A DNA stretch of 64,000 bases from Shewanella sp. HN-41. Its GTDB lineage: Bacteria > Pseudomonadota > Gammaproteobacteria > Enterobacterales > Shewanellaceae. Under the pieces are notes generated by a model. The model did no database searches, had not been told where the DNA came from, and saw nothing but the letters and a program-made list of their open reading frames with translations. This document shows, in pieces, positions 47,818 through 57,938 of this stretch (position 1 is the first letter of the stretch; every line of letters starts with the position of its first letter). The DNA is taken from positions 62,001 through 126,000 of the forward strand of contig NZ_AFOZ01000040.1 in NCBI RefSeq assembly GCF_000217915.1, read 5' to 3'. The position numbers were made by a program, and so were the translations under genes.

Positions 47818-49173
47818 CTACTCGCCTTTTAGCAGGGCTCCGATGGCCTTTTTCACCTCGGTGAAACAGGGGCGCTGAGTTACAGCTAATTGCATGCACT
47901 CGTCCTTAATCATACTCAACTGCCTGTAGCGCAGAGGGCCAATCGAGGCACTCACATAGGCCGACGCATCCACATAGGCCAACAGATCCTCAATCAAGCA
48001 ACCAAGCGCCCGGACTTCAATCGCCTCCATCGCCAAGCGCTCTACCGTCGATAGATTACGTAAATTGGACGCCGCACCAAAATCACCAAACAACAAGTTC
48101 ATCTGTTGATCCACCATAATGTTATGGGCATAGACATCGCCGTGGCTCACTTGCTTGGCGTGCATGTGCGCCATCGCATCGGCCAGTTGGAATGCAATCT
48201 TAGCCACATCATCAAGGCTGAACTGGGTATCGGCGTTAAAGGTATCTCGAGTGCAAGTCGCTAGGCTTGGCGGTAATCCTAAGTTACTAAACCCCGGCGG
48301 GATAAGCTCCATCACTAAACCCAATTGATCTTTTTGGCTAATGTGCGCTACGACTTTGATCAGGCTCGGGTGATCTCCCGTTGTGAGACAGCAATCTAGC
48401 TCATCGGCAGGATAACCATCGCTCGTCACTTCGCCCTTAAAGAGTTTGACCGCGATCTGCGATGACCCCGTCGCGGCTATCATGGCCTGACTCAACCAAT
48501 CGCCACGGTAAATCACCCCGGAGGCGCCTTCGCCCAGCTTCTCGGCCAAGCTGATATCATCCAGCGTCACATTTGCCACTGTAGCTACATCGGCATGGGG
48601 ATCGACCAAGGTATGGCTGAACGGATTACCCGCAAAGGCAAGCCAAGTTAACTTAGGCAAACCCAGTAGCCAAGCTGGCAGCGCCTGCAGCTGATTGGCC
48701 GAAAGACGCACTAGCTCTAAGTTACGGCAATTGGCCATCGACTCGGGCAATGCCATTAACCGGTTGCCCGCCAAGGCTAATTTCTGCAGACGAGTTAAAT
48801 CACCCATAGCAGCAGGCAGCGTCTCGATTTGGTTATCGGTTAGGATAAGCCAGCGGGTTTGTAGCGGTAATGCGGCGGCTGTCACTGTGCGGATTTGATT
48901 CGCCTTAAAGCCAATCATCTCTAAATTCGCACAGCGCCCTAATGCCACGGGTAAGTGATCGAAGCGATTATTAGAGGCAAATATTATCTTTAAGTGCGTT
49001 AAACGGTGCAGATCCTCTGGCAGAGTGCTCAGTTGATTATTCGACAAATCGAGAACTTCGAGGCTATCGGCCAAGTCAAAAATTTCCCGCGGAAACTCGG
49101 TCAGCTCCTCGACCAATTGTAGACGCGTGATCCCCTGTAACTGCCCTGCCCTTAACTGCGCTAATGTCTGCAC
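47818..49173 (-). CDS. Leucine-rich-repeat protein kinase
   Basis: A 451-residue cytoplasmic protein. Residues about 15-190 are seven or so LRR units (LEVLDLSNNQLSTLPEDLHRL is the pattern). A kinase-like domain follows: G-loop EKLGEGASGVIYRG, Lys in IAVKLFKG, catalytic loop HGDVYAHNIMV and GDFGAASN. The loop has HGD where most kinases have HRD and A-H-N in place of K-P-x-N, so activity may be unusual. I choose a GTG start at 49173 giving MQTLAQLRAG; a TTG four codons upstream is the alternative. Divergent from mltD. Confidence 0.88.
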   Translation of the reverse strand: MQTLAQLRAGQLQGITRLQLVEELTEFPREIFDLADSLEVLDLSNNQLSTLPEDLHRLTHLKIIFASNNRFDHLPVALGRCANLEMIGFKANQIRTVTAAALPLQTRWLILTDNQIETLPAAMGDLTRLQKLALAGNRLMALPESMANCRNLELVRLSANQLQALPAWLLGLPKLTWLAFAGNPFSHTLVDPHADVATVANVTLDDISLAEKLGEGASGVIYRGDWLSQAMIAATGSSQIAVKLFKGEVTSDGYPADELDCCLTTGDHPSLIKVVAHISQKDQLGLVMELIPPGFSNLGLPPSLATCTRDTFNADTQFSLDDVAKIAFQLADAMAHMHAKQVSHGDVYAHNIMVDQQMNLLFGDFGAASNLRNLSTVERLAMEAIEVRALGCLIEDLLAYVDASAYVSASIGPLRYRQLSMIKDECMQLAVTQRPCFTEVKKAIGALLKGE

Positions 49174-49381
49174 TTTACTGCCCAAGTCAATGAAAAATCG
49201 CCGCTATGGTAGCGCATTAATGGCTAAAGCTAAACGCAAGATCCCAGCCAAAATGCTACGTGTTCGGCTTTAGGCGGGTGCTGTAAATAGGAGGAAAGCG
49301 TGGGGAGCTATCCAGAAATGCGAAAACAGATTAGCATGTGCACCAATATGGAATGCCAAGTTAACTCATCACAGGACAATC

Positions 49382-50803
49382 ATGCGGAAACATTTTCGCC
49401 AAATTCATTCTTTTACCGTGCTTATGCTAGCCATGTTCGTGGCCCAATTGAGCGGCTGCGCGGCCACGTCGGCAAGCCCATCGACCACGGAATTCAGTAC
49501 CACAGCAAATGATGTGAGTAACGCTAACGACCACTCGCCACAACACCAGCAGCACACACCACCCGCTGTGGTTGAGCAGTACAGCGACGTTTGGGAAAAG
49601 ATCCAACACGCCAATGCTATTGACGTCCATGACGATGCCGAAGTGCGCAAACAGCGTAACTTTTTCGATGATAAACAGAAGTTTATGAACCAAGTCGGCG
49701 AACGCGCCGAGCCTTTTTTGTATTACATCGTCAGCCAGCTCGAAGCACGTAACATGCCATTGGAATTGGCGTTATTGCCCATAGTCGAGAGTGGTTATAA
49801 TCCGCTGGCCCAAGCCAATGGCCCCGCAGGACTGTGGCAGATGATCCCCGCCACAGGGCGTAATTTTGGCCTCACCATCAATTCAGCCTACGATGGCCGT
49901 AAAGATGCGCTGGCCTCAACCGATGCAGTGCTCGACTATTTACAGCATTTATACGATACCTTAGATAACGACTGGATCAACGCCGTCGCCGCCTACAATA
50001 CCGGTGAACTGGTGATTAAGGCCGCTATAGACAAGAACAAAGCCAAGGGAAAACCGACAGACTTTTGGTCACTGGGCATCCCTGCCAAGCGAGTACAAAC
50101 TGTGCCTAAGTGGTTGGCATTTATCCAGATTATTCGCACCCCAAATCATTACAATCTCACACTGCCACCGATTGCCAACCGTCCTTTCTTAGATAGAGTC
50201 CCTGCCCCCAATGGCGTGGATATTGGCCAAATCGCCAATGCAGCAGGGCTTAGCAAGGCAGAATTTAAAACCTATAACCCTGGATTTCGCCAAGGCGTGA
50301 CCCCGAGCAAAGGCAAATATCAAATCGCACTGCCGCTGGAAAACATAGGTCCATATCAGGAAAATCACGATAAGCTCTACGCCCAAAAACGCTATGACAG
50401 TCAAAGCTACATAGTCAAATCTGGTGATAGCTTAGGTGCAATTGCGGCTAAATTTGATATGTCAGTCAGTGCCTTAAAACAAGCCAATAACCTCACATCG
50501 GACCGGATAAAAGTAGGCCAAGAGCTCACACTATTAACGCCTATGGCCGCAAATGATGAAGCTCAAACGAACACGAGTAAGGAGTCATCGACCAAGGCAA
50601 AAGCGAGCAACACGCCAAATGCAGTCGCTAAACCCGTTGATAAGCCAGCGGCAAAAGCGACGACCTACAAGGTGAAATCTGGCGATTCCTTGGATAAAAT
50701 TGCCCGTAAAAACAAAGTTAAACTGGCTGATTTAATGAAGTGGAACCAGCTCAATGCTAAGAGCATTATTAAACCCGGCCAAGAATTGAAAATCAGCGAA
50801 TAA
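49382..50803 (+). CDS. mltD: Membrane-bound lytic transglycosylase D
   Basis: A 473-residue outer-membrane lipoprotein that cleaves peptidoglycan glycan strands. Lipobox LSGC (Cys 26); SLT domain about 105-235 with catalytic Glu136 in LLPIVESGYNPLAQ and GPAGLWQMIPATGR; then two LysM domains (about 341-385 and 428-472, each with VKSGDSL) joined by a Lys/Ala-rich linker. AGGA lies five bases before the ATG at 49382, so a longer reading is rejected. Confidence 0.95.
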   Translation: MRKHFRQIHSFTVLMLAMFVAQLSGCAATSASPSTTEFSTTANDVSNANDHSPQHQQHTPPAVVEQYSDVWEKIQHANAIDVHDDAEVRKQRNFFDDKQKFMNQVGERAEPFLYYIVSQLEARNMPLELALLPIVESGYNPLAQANGPAGLWQMIPATGRNFGLTINSAYDGRKDALASTDAVLDYLQHLYDTLDNDWINAVAAYNTGELVIKAAIDKNKAKGKPTDFWSLGIPAKRVQTVPKWLAFIQIIRTPNHYNLTLPPIANRPFLDRVPAPNGVDIGQIANAAGLSKAEFKTYNPGFRQGVTPSKGKYQIALPLENIGPYQENHDKLYAQKRYDSQSYIVKSGDSLGAIAAKFDMSVSALKQANNLTSDRIKVGQELTLLTPMAANDEAQTNTSKESSTKAKASNTPNAVAKPVDKPAAKATTYKVKSGDSLDKIARKNKVKLADLMKWNQLNAKSIIKPGQELKISE

Positions 50804-50822
50804 CACTTGCGGTGTTAACAGC

Positions 50823-50871
50823 AAAAAAGCCCGACACAGCGCGAATTAAACACGCTGTGTTGGGCTTTTTT
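50823..50871. terminator. Bidirectional terminator between mltD and desaturase gene
   Basis: Long stem AAAAAAGCCCGACACAGCG / CGCTGTGTTGGGCTTTTT with one mismatch, T runs on both strands, between convergent genes. Confidence 0.93.
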
Positions 50872-50891
50872 CTGTCCCACTCTTAGCGCTA

Positions 50892-52013
50892 TTATTTTGT
50901 GTTTTTCTTCGCTAAACCGAGGGGATACAATTGCTGCTTAAGCATGCCAACGGGCATATAATCACCGACAACCCCATATTTCTCTGGCCATTCTTGCTGA
51001 CCTCGAACTGCGGTTCCAAATAGATAATCTAAAAATGAAAAGTGGGCAGCATAGTTACGATCGATAGCCGCCTTATCGGAAGCATGATGCCAATGGTGGA
51101 ACTGCGGGCTGACGATTAAGTAACGTAACCAGCCAAAGTTAACCTGCACATTGGCATGATTAAAGACCGCCTGTACGCCAACGATAATCACATAAATACT
51201 GATGATATCTTTAGAGAATCCCAAGATAAAAATCGGCGTGAGCACTAAACAACGGGTGGCGATCAACTCAACCATATGCTGTCTTGACCCAGCCAACCAG
51301 TCTAAATGTTTCGCACTATGGTGCACCGAATGGAAGCGCCACAGGAAAGGGATCTCATGGTAAGCGCGATGCGCCGCATATTGCATTAAATCGGCGACCA
51401 ATAGAATCAACAGCAGTTGCAACACAAAGGGAAGACCCGCGATAACACTTTGCACTGTGCTGGAAATAGCCCAAGAAAAGGTCGACTGTACAAATTGGTT
51501 TGCCACCAATAATACAAATCCAATCGCTAAGTGATTCACCAGAAAATGATTTAAATCCCCTTGCCACTCGGGTCTTAATATTGGCTGTTCTGGTTTATGG
51601 GGTAACCATTTCTCGATAAAAATGAAAATTAACGTTGAGCCTAATAAGTCTAAAATAAACCAATCTAAACCCAGTGAGACCTTATGATTGGCAAAAGGCT
51701 CGACCTCGACTTGATGGCCTCCAAAGGCAATCGCTAAGCTCACGAATACCCAAGCCACAAAGCCGAAACGCTTATTTTTATTTCGAATAAAATTCAATAA
51801 ACCTAAGCTGCCCGATACCACTAAGGCGACAAATATCAAGCTGCGAATAACATCGACACTATAGCTTTGGCGTAATTCGGGGGTAGTGAGATATTCGGGG
51901 AAATGAAACGCCAATACACCCAGAAATGATAATATCGCTAACATACACGCTATGGCGCCACTAATACTGCCTTCACCGATTTGGAAATGGCCGTCTTTAA
52001 ATCCTTTACTCAT
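50892..52013 (-). CDS. Sterol desaturase / fatty-acid hydroxylase family membrane protein
   Basis: A 373-residue integral membrane protein with about eight hydrophobic helices. The His clusters of the di-iron hydroxylase superfamily are present: HRAYHEIPFLWRFHSVHHS, and later FHHWHHASDK with NYAAHFSF. It should use O2 to hydroxylate or desaturate a lipid; the substrate is unknown. Start at 52013 with GGAG 8 nt upstream. Confidence 0.88.
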   Translation of the reverse strand: MSKGFKDGHFQIGEGSISGAIACMLAILSFLGVLAFHFPEYLTTPELRQSYSVDVIRSLIFVALVVSGSLGLLNFIRNKNKRFGFVAWVFVSLAIAFGGHQVEVEPFANHKVSLGLDWFILDLLGSTLIFIFIEKWLPHKPEQPILRPEWQGDLNHFLVNHLAIGFVLLVANQFVQSTFSWAISSTVQSVIAGLPFVLQLLLILLVADLMQYAAHRAYHEIPFLWRFHSVHHSAKHLDWLAGSRQHMVELIATRCLVLTPIFILGFSKDIISIYVIIVGVQAVFNHANVQVNFGWLRYLIVSPQFHHWHHASDKAAIDRNYAAHFSFLDYLFGTAVRGQQEWPEKYGVVGDYMPVGMLKQQLYPLGLAKKNTK

Positions 52014-52199
52014 ACAGTGAACTCCTTTTCCTATATTGCTCGCGTTATTCACACCACAGCGCTATTCACACAACAATCAATCGGCTTAATTTTTGCCGAT
52101 TAGCCTACATTAACCCCTCGACCACAATCAATAAAAAGTGAATGCTAAGACAATAATGCTCAATCTACTAAGCCCACTAAAACGAGCACAAAAAACAGC

Positions 52200-52229
52200 A
52201 AAAAAAAAAGCGCTACCTAAGTAGCGCTC
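52200..52229 (-). terminator. Intrinsic terminator of the lipoprotein gene
   Basis: Perfect 8-bp stem AGCGCTAC / GTAGCGCT with a CTAA loop, followed by nine T on the minus strand. Confidence 0.92.
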
Positions 52230-52248
52230 TTGTATTACACCTTAATGG

Positions 52249-53619
52249 TTAGATCTTAATCAAGTTATAACCAAAGCTAGTAGAAGGATCTTTATTCAAC
52301 ACCATAGTGACATTGTCTTCATTGCTGAAATCCATTAGATCCGATGCGTAGACAACGGTTTTGGTACCGTTTTCCACAGCGATAACCTTAATGGAATATT
52401 CGCCCGCAGGCACAGTCACTGACTGAGGGCTCGCAGGATTAACCGCAGTGATTTTATTTGCCGCAGTTTCAATCGTGTCATTTGCTTTTAAGAAATACAC
52501 AGTGAGATTGCTTTTATCGGCAAAACTTACTATGTCAAACTTAAAGCTATAGGGGCTTGGAGTTTGAGTTTGCTTCATCTCCATCGCCTTCACTTGGCTA
52601 CCCTGTTCAGTCGCCTGCTCGTAAATGAAGATGGTTTTAATATCATCTTGATTAAGGGTAATAAGCACATTATCCAGCAACTTATTCTGGGTACCGCTTT
52701 CGAACACACTCACACTAAAGTCACTAAACTCAGCACTTTGATAGTTAGTCACCCCAAATGAGGGCACTGCGCTAAATTGTGTATCTTGCTTATTACTAAC
52801 GACTTTAACATCCACAGTGTGCGAACCTAAGCCATTGAATACACGGTAATCGACGCTGGCTTCGAGGGCCACATGATTACGTACATTGGTGGTTGAATCG
52901 ATACTGTCTAAGGTAATTTTGGCATCCGAAGCGCCAAAACCTTCACGGATGATCAACTTATAGGGCACCTTAGAACTGAATTTAATACTCGCTGTCGTGT
53001 AGGTCACATTGGTCGTTCCCACAGGTGCGAGGTACAACTTGTATTCCCCAGTATCCATAATTTGCGGTGCAGATGCTTCGCCATAGGCGACGCTACCCAG
53101 TGGAACGGCATCGGCAAAGGCCTCACTCGACTTAGAAATATAGGCATCAAAGGCTTGAGCATGCATAGCCGTATTCGCTATCAAGAGTTGCATCTTACTG
53201 TTTTCAGCGGTTTCATTAAGCTTATCGAGTTCAGTACGAGAATAGTTGATATTGAGTAATTTAGGTTCGGCAAAATCACCATGTAAGACAAAGAAATGAT
53301 CTGTTTTATCTTTTAGCTCAATATCTTCTTTATAGATGGAGATATCTTTGTCTGAGGCATCCTTCCCTATCACTTCGATCGCACTCACACCTGCAGTCGA
53401 GGTAAAGCGCGGCATAGCGTCCCCATAGCTAACACTTTCATAGGTTTTGTCGGCGACTTTCAGTGCTGTGGCTGTGCTTCCGGCCGAAGCGTTATAAAAT
53501 TGCACATAGGTACCACTTAGATCTGTGCTACCGTCATCTTTATCATCTGAACCACAGGCCGTCATGGCCAAGCATGCGACTGCAAAGGTTGCAAATCCCT
53601 TTAATTTACTTTTTATCAT
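52249..53619 (-). CDS. Lipoprotein with repeated beta-rich (DUF4397-like) units
   Basis: A 456-residue lipoprotein: lipobox LAMTACGSDDKDDGS, then several Ig-like/DUF4397-like beta modules (GTYVQFYNASAGSTATALKV; LLIANTAMHAQAFDAYISK; DYRVFNGLGSHTVDVKV; the end SVTVPAGEYSIKVIAVENGT). The start at 53619 has AGGG 5 nt upstream; 19 codons further upstream there is an in-frame alternative without signal character. Likely surface or periplasmic; role unknown. Confidence 0.72.
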   Translation of the reverse strand: MIKSKLKGFATFAVACLAMTACGSDDKDDGSTDLSGTYVQFYNASAGSTATALKVADKTYESVSYGDAMPRFTSTAGVSAIEVIGKDASDKDISIYKEDIELKDKTDHFFVLHGDFAEPKLLNINYSRTELDKLNETAENSKMQLLIANTAMHAQAFDAYISKSSEAFADAVPLGSVAYGEASAPQIMDTGEYKLYLAPVGTTNVTYTTASIKFSSKVPYKLIIREGFGASDAKITLDSIDSTTNVRNHVALEASVDYRVFNGLGSHTVDVKVVSNKQDTQFSAVPSFGVTNYQSAEFSDFSVSVFESGTQNKLLDNVLITLNQDDIKTIFIYEQATEQGSQVKAMEMKQTQTPSPYSFKFDIVSFADKSNLTVYFLKANDTIETAANKITAVNPASPQSVTVPAGEYSIKVIAVENGTKTVVYASDLMDFSNEDNVTMVLNKDPSTSFGYNLIKI

Positions 53620-53889
53620 TATGTCCCTCATAGACCAGTGAAAAATCAACTTCAGTCTACGCAGATTTGCAGTCACAACAATGGCTGTTTACCTCAAAAA
53701 CAAAAACAAATATTTCACAAACTCAAACACTTAACAAACATTTCAATAACGCAGCCCAAAGTGATACAAATCACACTTTTTGGCCCTGATTTTGATACAA
53801 ATAGCCTAGGCTAGGTCGGCGCAGGGACTGAGTTCGCCCCACTATCGCAACGGTTCAGTACCATAAATGGTTTTTAAGGTGTGTTTGAG

Positions 53890-54231
53890 TCAAGTGATTT
53901 TAGGATTGCGGCTGTTTCTTTTATGCCAAATTAAGGTAAAGGGAATGGCAAGCTTATCGAGATATTCCGCAGCTATAGGTATGGGCCTGCACACTAATTC
54001 AGGGTGCAGCTGCTGTGCATACTGCCCACAATATTGTGGGGCGATTGCCAGCATAGTGTGATTGGGTTTCGCGGCCATAAAGAGCGATTGCTCAAAACTG
54101 GCCAAGGTCAGCACTATATTACGAGTCAGACCAAGCTCAATAAGCACATCGCCTAAGGCCCAGGTTTCACTCTTTTCCCACAGGATATTGATATGGGGAT
54201 ATTTTAGAAAGGTCTCTATGTTCCAGAAAAG
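53890..54231 (-). pseudogene. LysR family regulator, C-terminal remnant
   Basis: The minus frame reads [20 protein letters not shown] and on through [20 protein letters not shown] to a normal LysR C-terminus ([13 protein letters not shown]). This is the second half of a LysR effector-binding domain. A stop lies at 54232-54234 and no HTH part exists upstream; the dispersed repeat copy B begins 12 bp further. The N-terminal two thirds are gone. Confidence 0.85.
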
Positions 54232-54242
54232 TTAGGACAGGT

Positions 54243-54696
54243 ATAACTCTTTTGGGATTAACAGCCAAAACCATGGCAACAGAAGTGCATTATCCCCTCG
54301 GAGTTGCCGCAGGGCATTTGCGTTCGTTGCGTGAGCGAGGCATGGTCGTTCTCGTGTATCTGATCCATAGGGAAATGGAAAATGTCAGTATGATGTAGGA
54401 ACATCATTGACCATGCACTTCATGACATTCAGGCATCCTGCCTATCAGATGCCGAGATAGCGTCAGTCGAATCAGGGACGAGCGTCTGACGCAATAGCAT
54501 AAGAACGCTTAATGCCCAAGGGGCTTTCAACTCCGTTAGGGGCGTCTTGGAGCATCCAAGGGCGAAGGCCAGCGGCCGCTTTGAGCGCGAGATAAGGATA
54601 TCGAGCTGGCTATTTAACATGGACGTTTTTGATAGGACGAGCAGTCCTCCTTGGTCGACTCTTTATTAAAAAATCAGGGGGGAAGCCCCACGACTT
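54243..54696. repeat. Dispersed repeat element, copy B
   Basis: Same ends as copy A at 21886-22276: a 23-nt left end starting ATAACTCTTTTGGG and the right end CCCCACGACTTTG, with GACTCTTTATT also shared (near 54657). The inside differs and has its own hairpins, such as ATGATGT/ACATCAT near 54391, GGCATC/GATGCC near 54432 and GCGTCAG/CTGACGC near 54463-54491. It codes for nothing. It sits directly beside a truncated LysR gene. Confidence 0.65.
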
Positions 54697-54763
54697 TGGT
54701 TTTGATTTTGCCTTAAAAACTCAAACGAAGTTTGCCTCTCAAGCCTAGCGGCGTTTAAGCGCC

Positions 54764-55393
54764 CTACACCTGTGGTCTATGCAAATCAAACCGCAGATCT
54801 TCGGAGATCCCATAGTAGGCCGATGGACCGCCGGCACGTAAAACGGGTTCGGCGAGGGCGGTTTGATACACCCCTTCACTATTGAGTAAATGCTTGGCGA
54901 TATGCACGGCAACGACTTCACCTAACACTAACCAAGTGTCAATCTTGTCACCGTTGGCGGCCGTCAGTTGAATACATTGAGAAAGCTTACATTCAAAGTT
55001 CACTGGGCTTTCGGCCACCAGCTCGGCTTGGACGATGGTGCCCGCCTTAGGGGTGAGTCCGGCAAAGGCAAACTCATCCTCACCGCGGGGCAAAATGGCG
55101 GAGGTTTGGTTCATTTTCTCGGCAAGGCTGCGGGTGGTGAGGTTCCAGACGAATTCGCCTGTGTCGACGATATTGGCGACACTGTCCTTCCAACCCGTGC
55201 TGGCAAAGCCAATAATGGGTGGTTTGTAGTTGAAACAATTGAAAAAACTGTAAGGCGCAAGATTGCGTTGTCCCTGGGCATTACGGGAGGATATCCAACC
55301 TATGGGTCTGGGGGCGACAATGGCATTCAAGGGATCGTGTGATAGCCCATGTCCTTTGCTCGGCTCGTAAAAATAGCGGTTATCTGTGGTCAT
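54764..55393 (-). CDS. Flavin reductase family (flavoredoxin-like) protein
   Basis: A 209-residue FMN-binding split-barrel protein: NAIVAPRPIGWISSRNAQGQ, LAPYSFFNCFNYKPPIIGFAS and NTGEFVWNL-like strand DTGEFVWNLTTR are typical of the DIM6/NTAB-flavoredoxin group. It probably binds FMN and transfers electrons or reduces flavin; the partner is unknown. The adjacent LysR remnant may once have been its regulator. Confidence 0.88.
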   Translation of the reverse strand: MTTDNRYFYEPSKGHGLSHDPLNAIVAPRPIGWISSRNAQGQRNLAPYSFFNCFNYKPPIIGFASTGWKDSVANIVDTGEFVWNLTTRSLAEKMNQTSAILPRGEDEFAFAGLTPKAGTIVQAELVAESPVNFECKLSQCIQLTAANGDKIDTWLVLGEVVAVHIAKHLLNSEGVYQTALAEPVLRAGGPSAYYGISEDLRFDLHRPQV

Positions 55394-55492
55394 ACTTCAT
55401 CCCTTAATGGCTATGGCGATACTGAAGAAATAATCTTACTGGAGTTGATACCAATGCCAAACTCGGCTGCTCATTTAAAGGTGTCGTAAAAT

Positions 55493-55521
55493 AATCAGGG
55501 GAACTTAGTGTTCCCCTGATT
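55493..55521 (-). terminator. Intrinsic terminator of the M13 peptidase gene
   Basis: Perfect 12-bp stem AATCAGGGGAAC / GTTCCCCTGATT with a 5-nt loop, followed by TATTTTA on the minus strand. Confidence 0.9.
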
Positions 55522-55530
55522 AAGATAGAG

Positions 55531-57663
55531 TTACCAGATCTTCACGCGATCCTCTGGCGCTAGGTACAACTTATCACCGGGCTTCACATCGAACGCAGTA
55601 TACCAAGCATCTAAATTACGCACGGTCAGCGCGCGGTACATGCCAGGGGCATGGCCATCGGTCGCCACGCGGGCACGCAGGGCTTCGTCACGCATCTTAG
55701 TCGCCCAGGTTTGCGCAAAGCCGATAAAGAAGCGTTGATCGCCAGTAAAGCCATCGATCACTGGCGCTGGCTTGCCATTAAGTGAGGCATGGTATGCATC
55801 GAGCGCGGCCGCTAAACCCGCCACATCGGCAATGTTCTCGCCTAAGGTCAGCTTGCCGTTTACATGCAAATCTGGGAATGGCGCATAGGCATCAAACTGC
55901 TTAGCTAACGTCTCGCCTTGCTTAGCAAATTGAGCAAAGTCCGCCGGCGTCCACCAGTTACGCATAGCACCCGTCGAGTCGAACGCTGCGCCATTGTTAT
56001 CGAAGCTATGGCTGATCTCATGGCCAATCACGGCGCCAATCGCACCATAGTTATAGGCGGCATCGGCCTTAGCATCGAAGAATGGCGGCTGCAAAATCCC
56101 CGCGGGGAAGTTAAGCGCGTTTTGCACCGGCAGGTTAACCGCGTTAACCACCTGCGGCGTCATCCACCACTCGCCCTTGTCCATTGGCTTACCAATTTTG
56201 GCGAGTTGATGGGTGTATTCGACCTTTTCACCATTGATAGCATTGGCATAGGCATTGGTTGGCGATACGGCATAGGCATCGTAATTGCGCCACTTATCGG
56301 GATAACCCACGCCCACGGCGATGGTCGCAACCTTAGCCAAGGCTTCCTTCTTGGTTGAAGGGTCCATCCACTCGAGTTTTTCGACACGCTTGCCAAAGGC
56401 AGTGACAATATTGTCCACCATAGTGCTGACTTCGGCCTTGGCCGAAGCCGGGAAATAATGCTCGGCGTAGGCGCGGCCCACGGCATCACCAAGGTATTCA
56501 TCCAAGGCACTCAAGGCGCGTTTATCACGGCTGCGCTGCTCTGGCGTGCCCGACAGCTTAGTGCCGTTAAAGGCAAAAGAAGCGTTATCGATAGCCGATG
56601 GCAGTACATCGGCATGGCTGTTGATATGGTGGAACACCAGCCAGTCTTTCCACGCATCCAGCGGCTCAGAGGCCACCAGCGCCGACAGACCAGTAATAGC
56701 ACTGGCGTGGTAGGCGGCAAATCTGTCTTGCTTGCCAAGCTGCGCGGCATCTAAGAAGGCAGTCCAGTCGATACCAGGGGCTTTAGCGTCGAAGTCGGCG
56801 CGGCTCCACACACCCGATGCCTTAGTGAAATCTTCACTGTCTTCACGGCTGGCGTGGGCGACGGCAATCTTATGTTCGAGGGCAAAAATGCGCTCGGCAC
56901 GGGCGGCGGCATCGCTGATGCCCGCATCCGTCAGCAGGGTCTCGATATAGGCACGGTAAGCGGTGCGGATCTCGACCATTTTAGGATCGTCCGACAGATA
57001 ATATTCGCGCTCGGGTAAGCCTAAACCGCCTTGCAGCAGGTAAGGCAGCACTTCACCCGGCGTCGCCAGACCTTGAGTCACGAACACCCCGAAGAGGTTT
57101 TCGGTGAAAAAGTCGGTGGCATTGAGTGGGTCGACATCGGCACGCAGGTTAGCCCCGAGCGCCGCCGACAGGGCGTGTTTGTCCGCAATGGCTTGATAAC
57201 GGGCCAAGTCGGCTTCCATTGGCTTCATTCCCGCCGCATCGATCGCTGCAGTGTTAGTGTAAGCTTTGTAGTAATCGGCAATGCGCGCATCATCGCTGCC
57301 AGCGGTATGTTCGGCCTTGACTAAGTCGGCGATCAGGCTGGTCTTATGCTTTTCCGTCTCTTGGAAAGCCACTAAGAAGGCACCCGTGCTCGAGCGATCG
57401 GCAGGGATCATCGTCGTTTTCATCCACTCGCCATTGGCGTAGGTATAAAAATCATCACCGGGCTTCACCGTGGGCGACATGGCCGCGAGGTTAATGCCGA
57501 TGGGTATGGCAGGTTGGCTAGCAGCAGGCGCTACGCTGGTTTGCACTTTTGCAGCATTGTCGCTGGCGGCAGCGGCGGTTTCCTTGGTGTTATCACCACA
57601 GGCAGTTAACCCTGTCAGTACTGTCGTCGACAGTAATAAGGCGGGGATCAGGCGGTCCGACAT
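55531..57663 (-). CDS. M13 family zinc metallopeptidase, lipoprotein
   Basis: A 710-residue neprilysin/PepO-type peptidase. Lipobox GLTAC (Cys 22), an Ala-rich linker, the M13 N-terminal domain (NPGDDFYTYANGEWMK form: VKPGDDFYTYANGEWMK), and the catalytic domain with zinc motif HEISH (about residue 546) and GENIADVAGL, which gives the third ligand. It should cut small peptides in the periplasm. AAGGAG precedes the start. Single gene with a terminator. Confidence 0.95.
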   Translation of the reverse strand: MSDRLIPALLLSTTVLTGLTACGDNTKETAAAASDNAAKVQTSVAPAASQPAIPIGINLAAMSPTVKPGDDFYTYANGEWMKTTMIPADRSSTGAFLVAFQETEKHKTSLIADLVKAEHTAGSDDARIADYYKAYTNTAAIDAAGMKPMEADLARYQAIADKHALSAALGANLRADVDPLNATDFFTENLFGVFVTQGLATPGEVLPYLLQGGLGLPEREYYLSDDPKMVEIRTAYRAYIETLLTDAGISDAAARAERIFALEHKIAVAHASREDSEDFTKASGVWSRADFDAKAPGIDWTAFLDAAQLGKQDRFAAYHASAITGLSALVASEPLDAWKDWLVFHHINSHADVLPSAIDNASFAFNGTKLSGTPEQRSRDKRALSALDEYLGDAVGRAYAEHYFPASAKAEVSTMVDNIVTAFGKRVEKLEWMDPSTKKEALAKVATIAVGVGYPDKWRNYDAYAVSPTNAYANAINGEKVEYTHQLAKIGKPMDKGEWWMTPQVVNAVNLPVQNALNFPAGILQPPFFDAKADAAYNYGAIGAVIGHEISHSFDNNGAAFDSTGAMRNWWTPADFAQFAKQGETLAKQFDAYAPFPDLHVNGKLTLGENIADVAGLAAALDAYHASLNGKPAPVIDGFTGDQRFFIGFAQTWATKMRDEALRARVATDGHAPGMYRALTVRNLDAWYTAFDVKPGDKLYLAPEDRVKIW

Positions 57664-57938
57664 AAAAGACTCCTTCCGTTGTTATTCTTGTATTTTTGGT
57701 ATTTTGGCTATTTGAATGCTATCCAGCATGGCTTGGCAGTGTAACTGGCGATATGGTGGGATGTAAAAGAAACTCACACTTTATGATAGAAAGTTAATGC
57801 AAACATTTTGAGCCATTCGGTTTATGGCTGTACGGCTTTGTATTCTGCGCCACCTTTCTTTAGAATTGCCGCTGTTATCCATGAATCGATTTTGCAAATC
57901 CATTCGTAAAACCCATTGATAAAATCTAAGGCTTCCCA

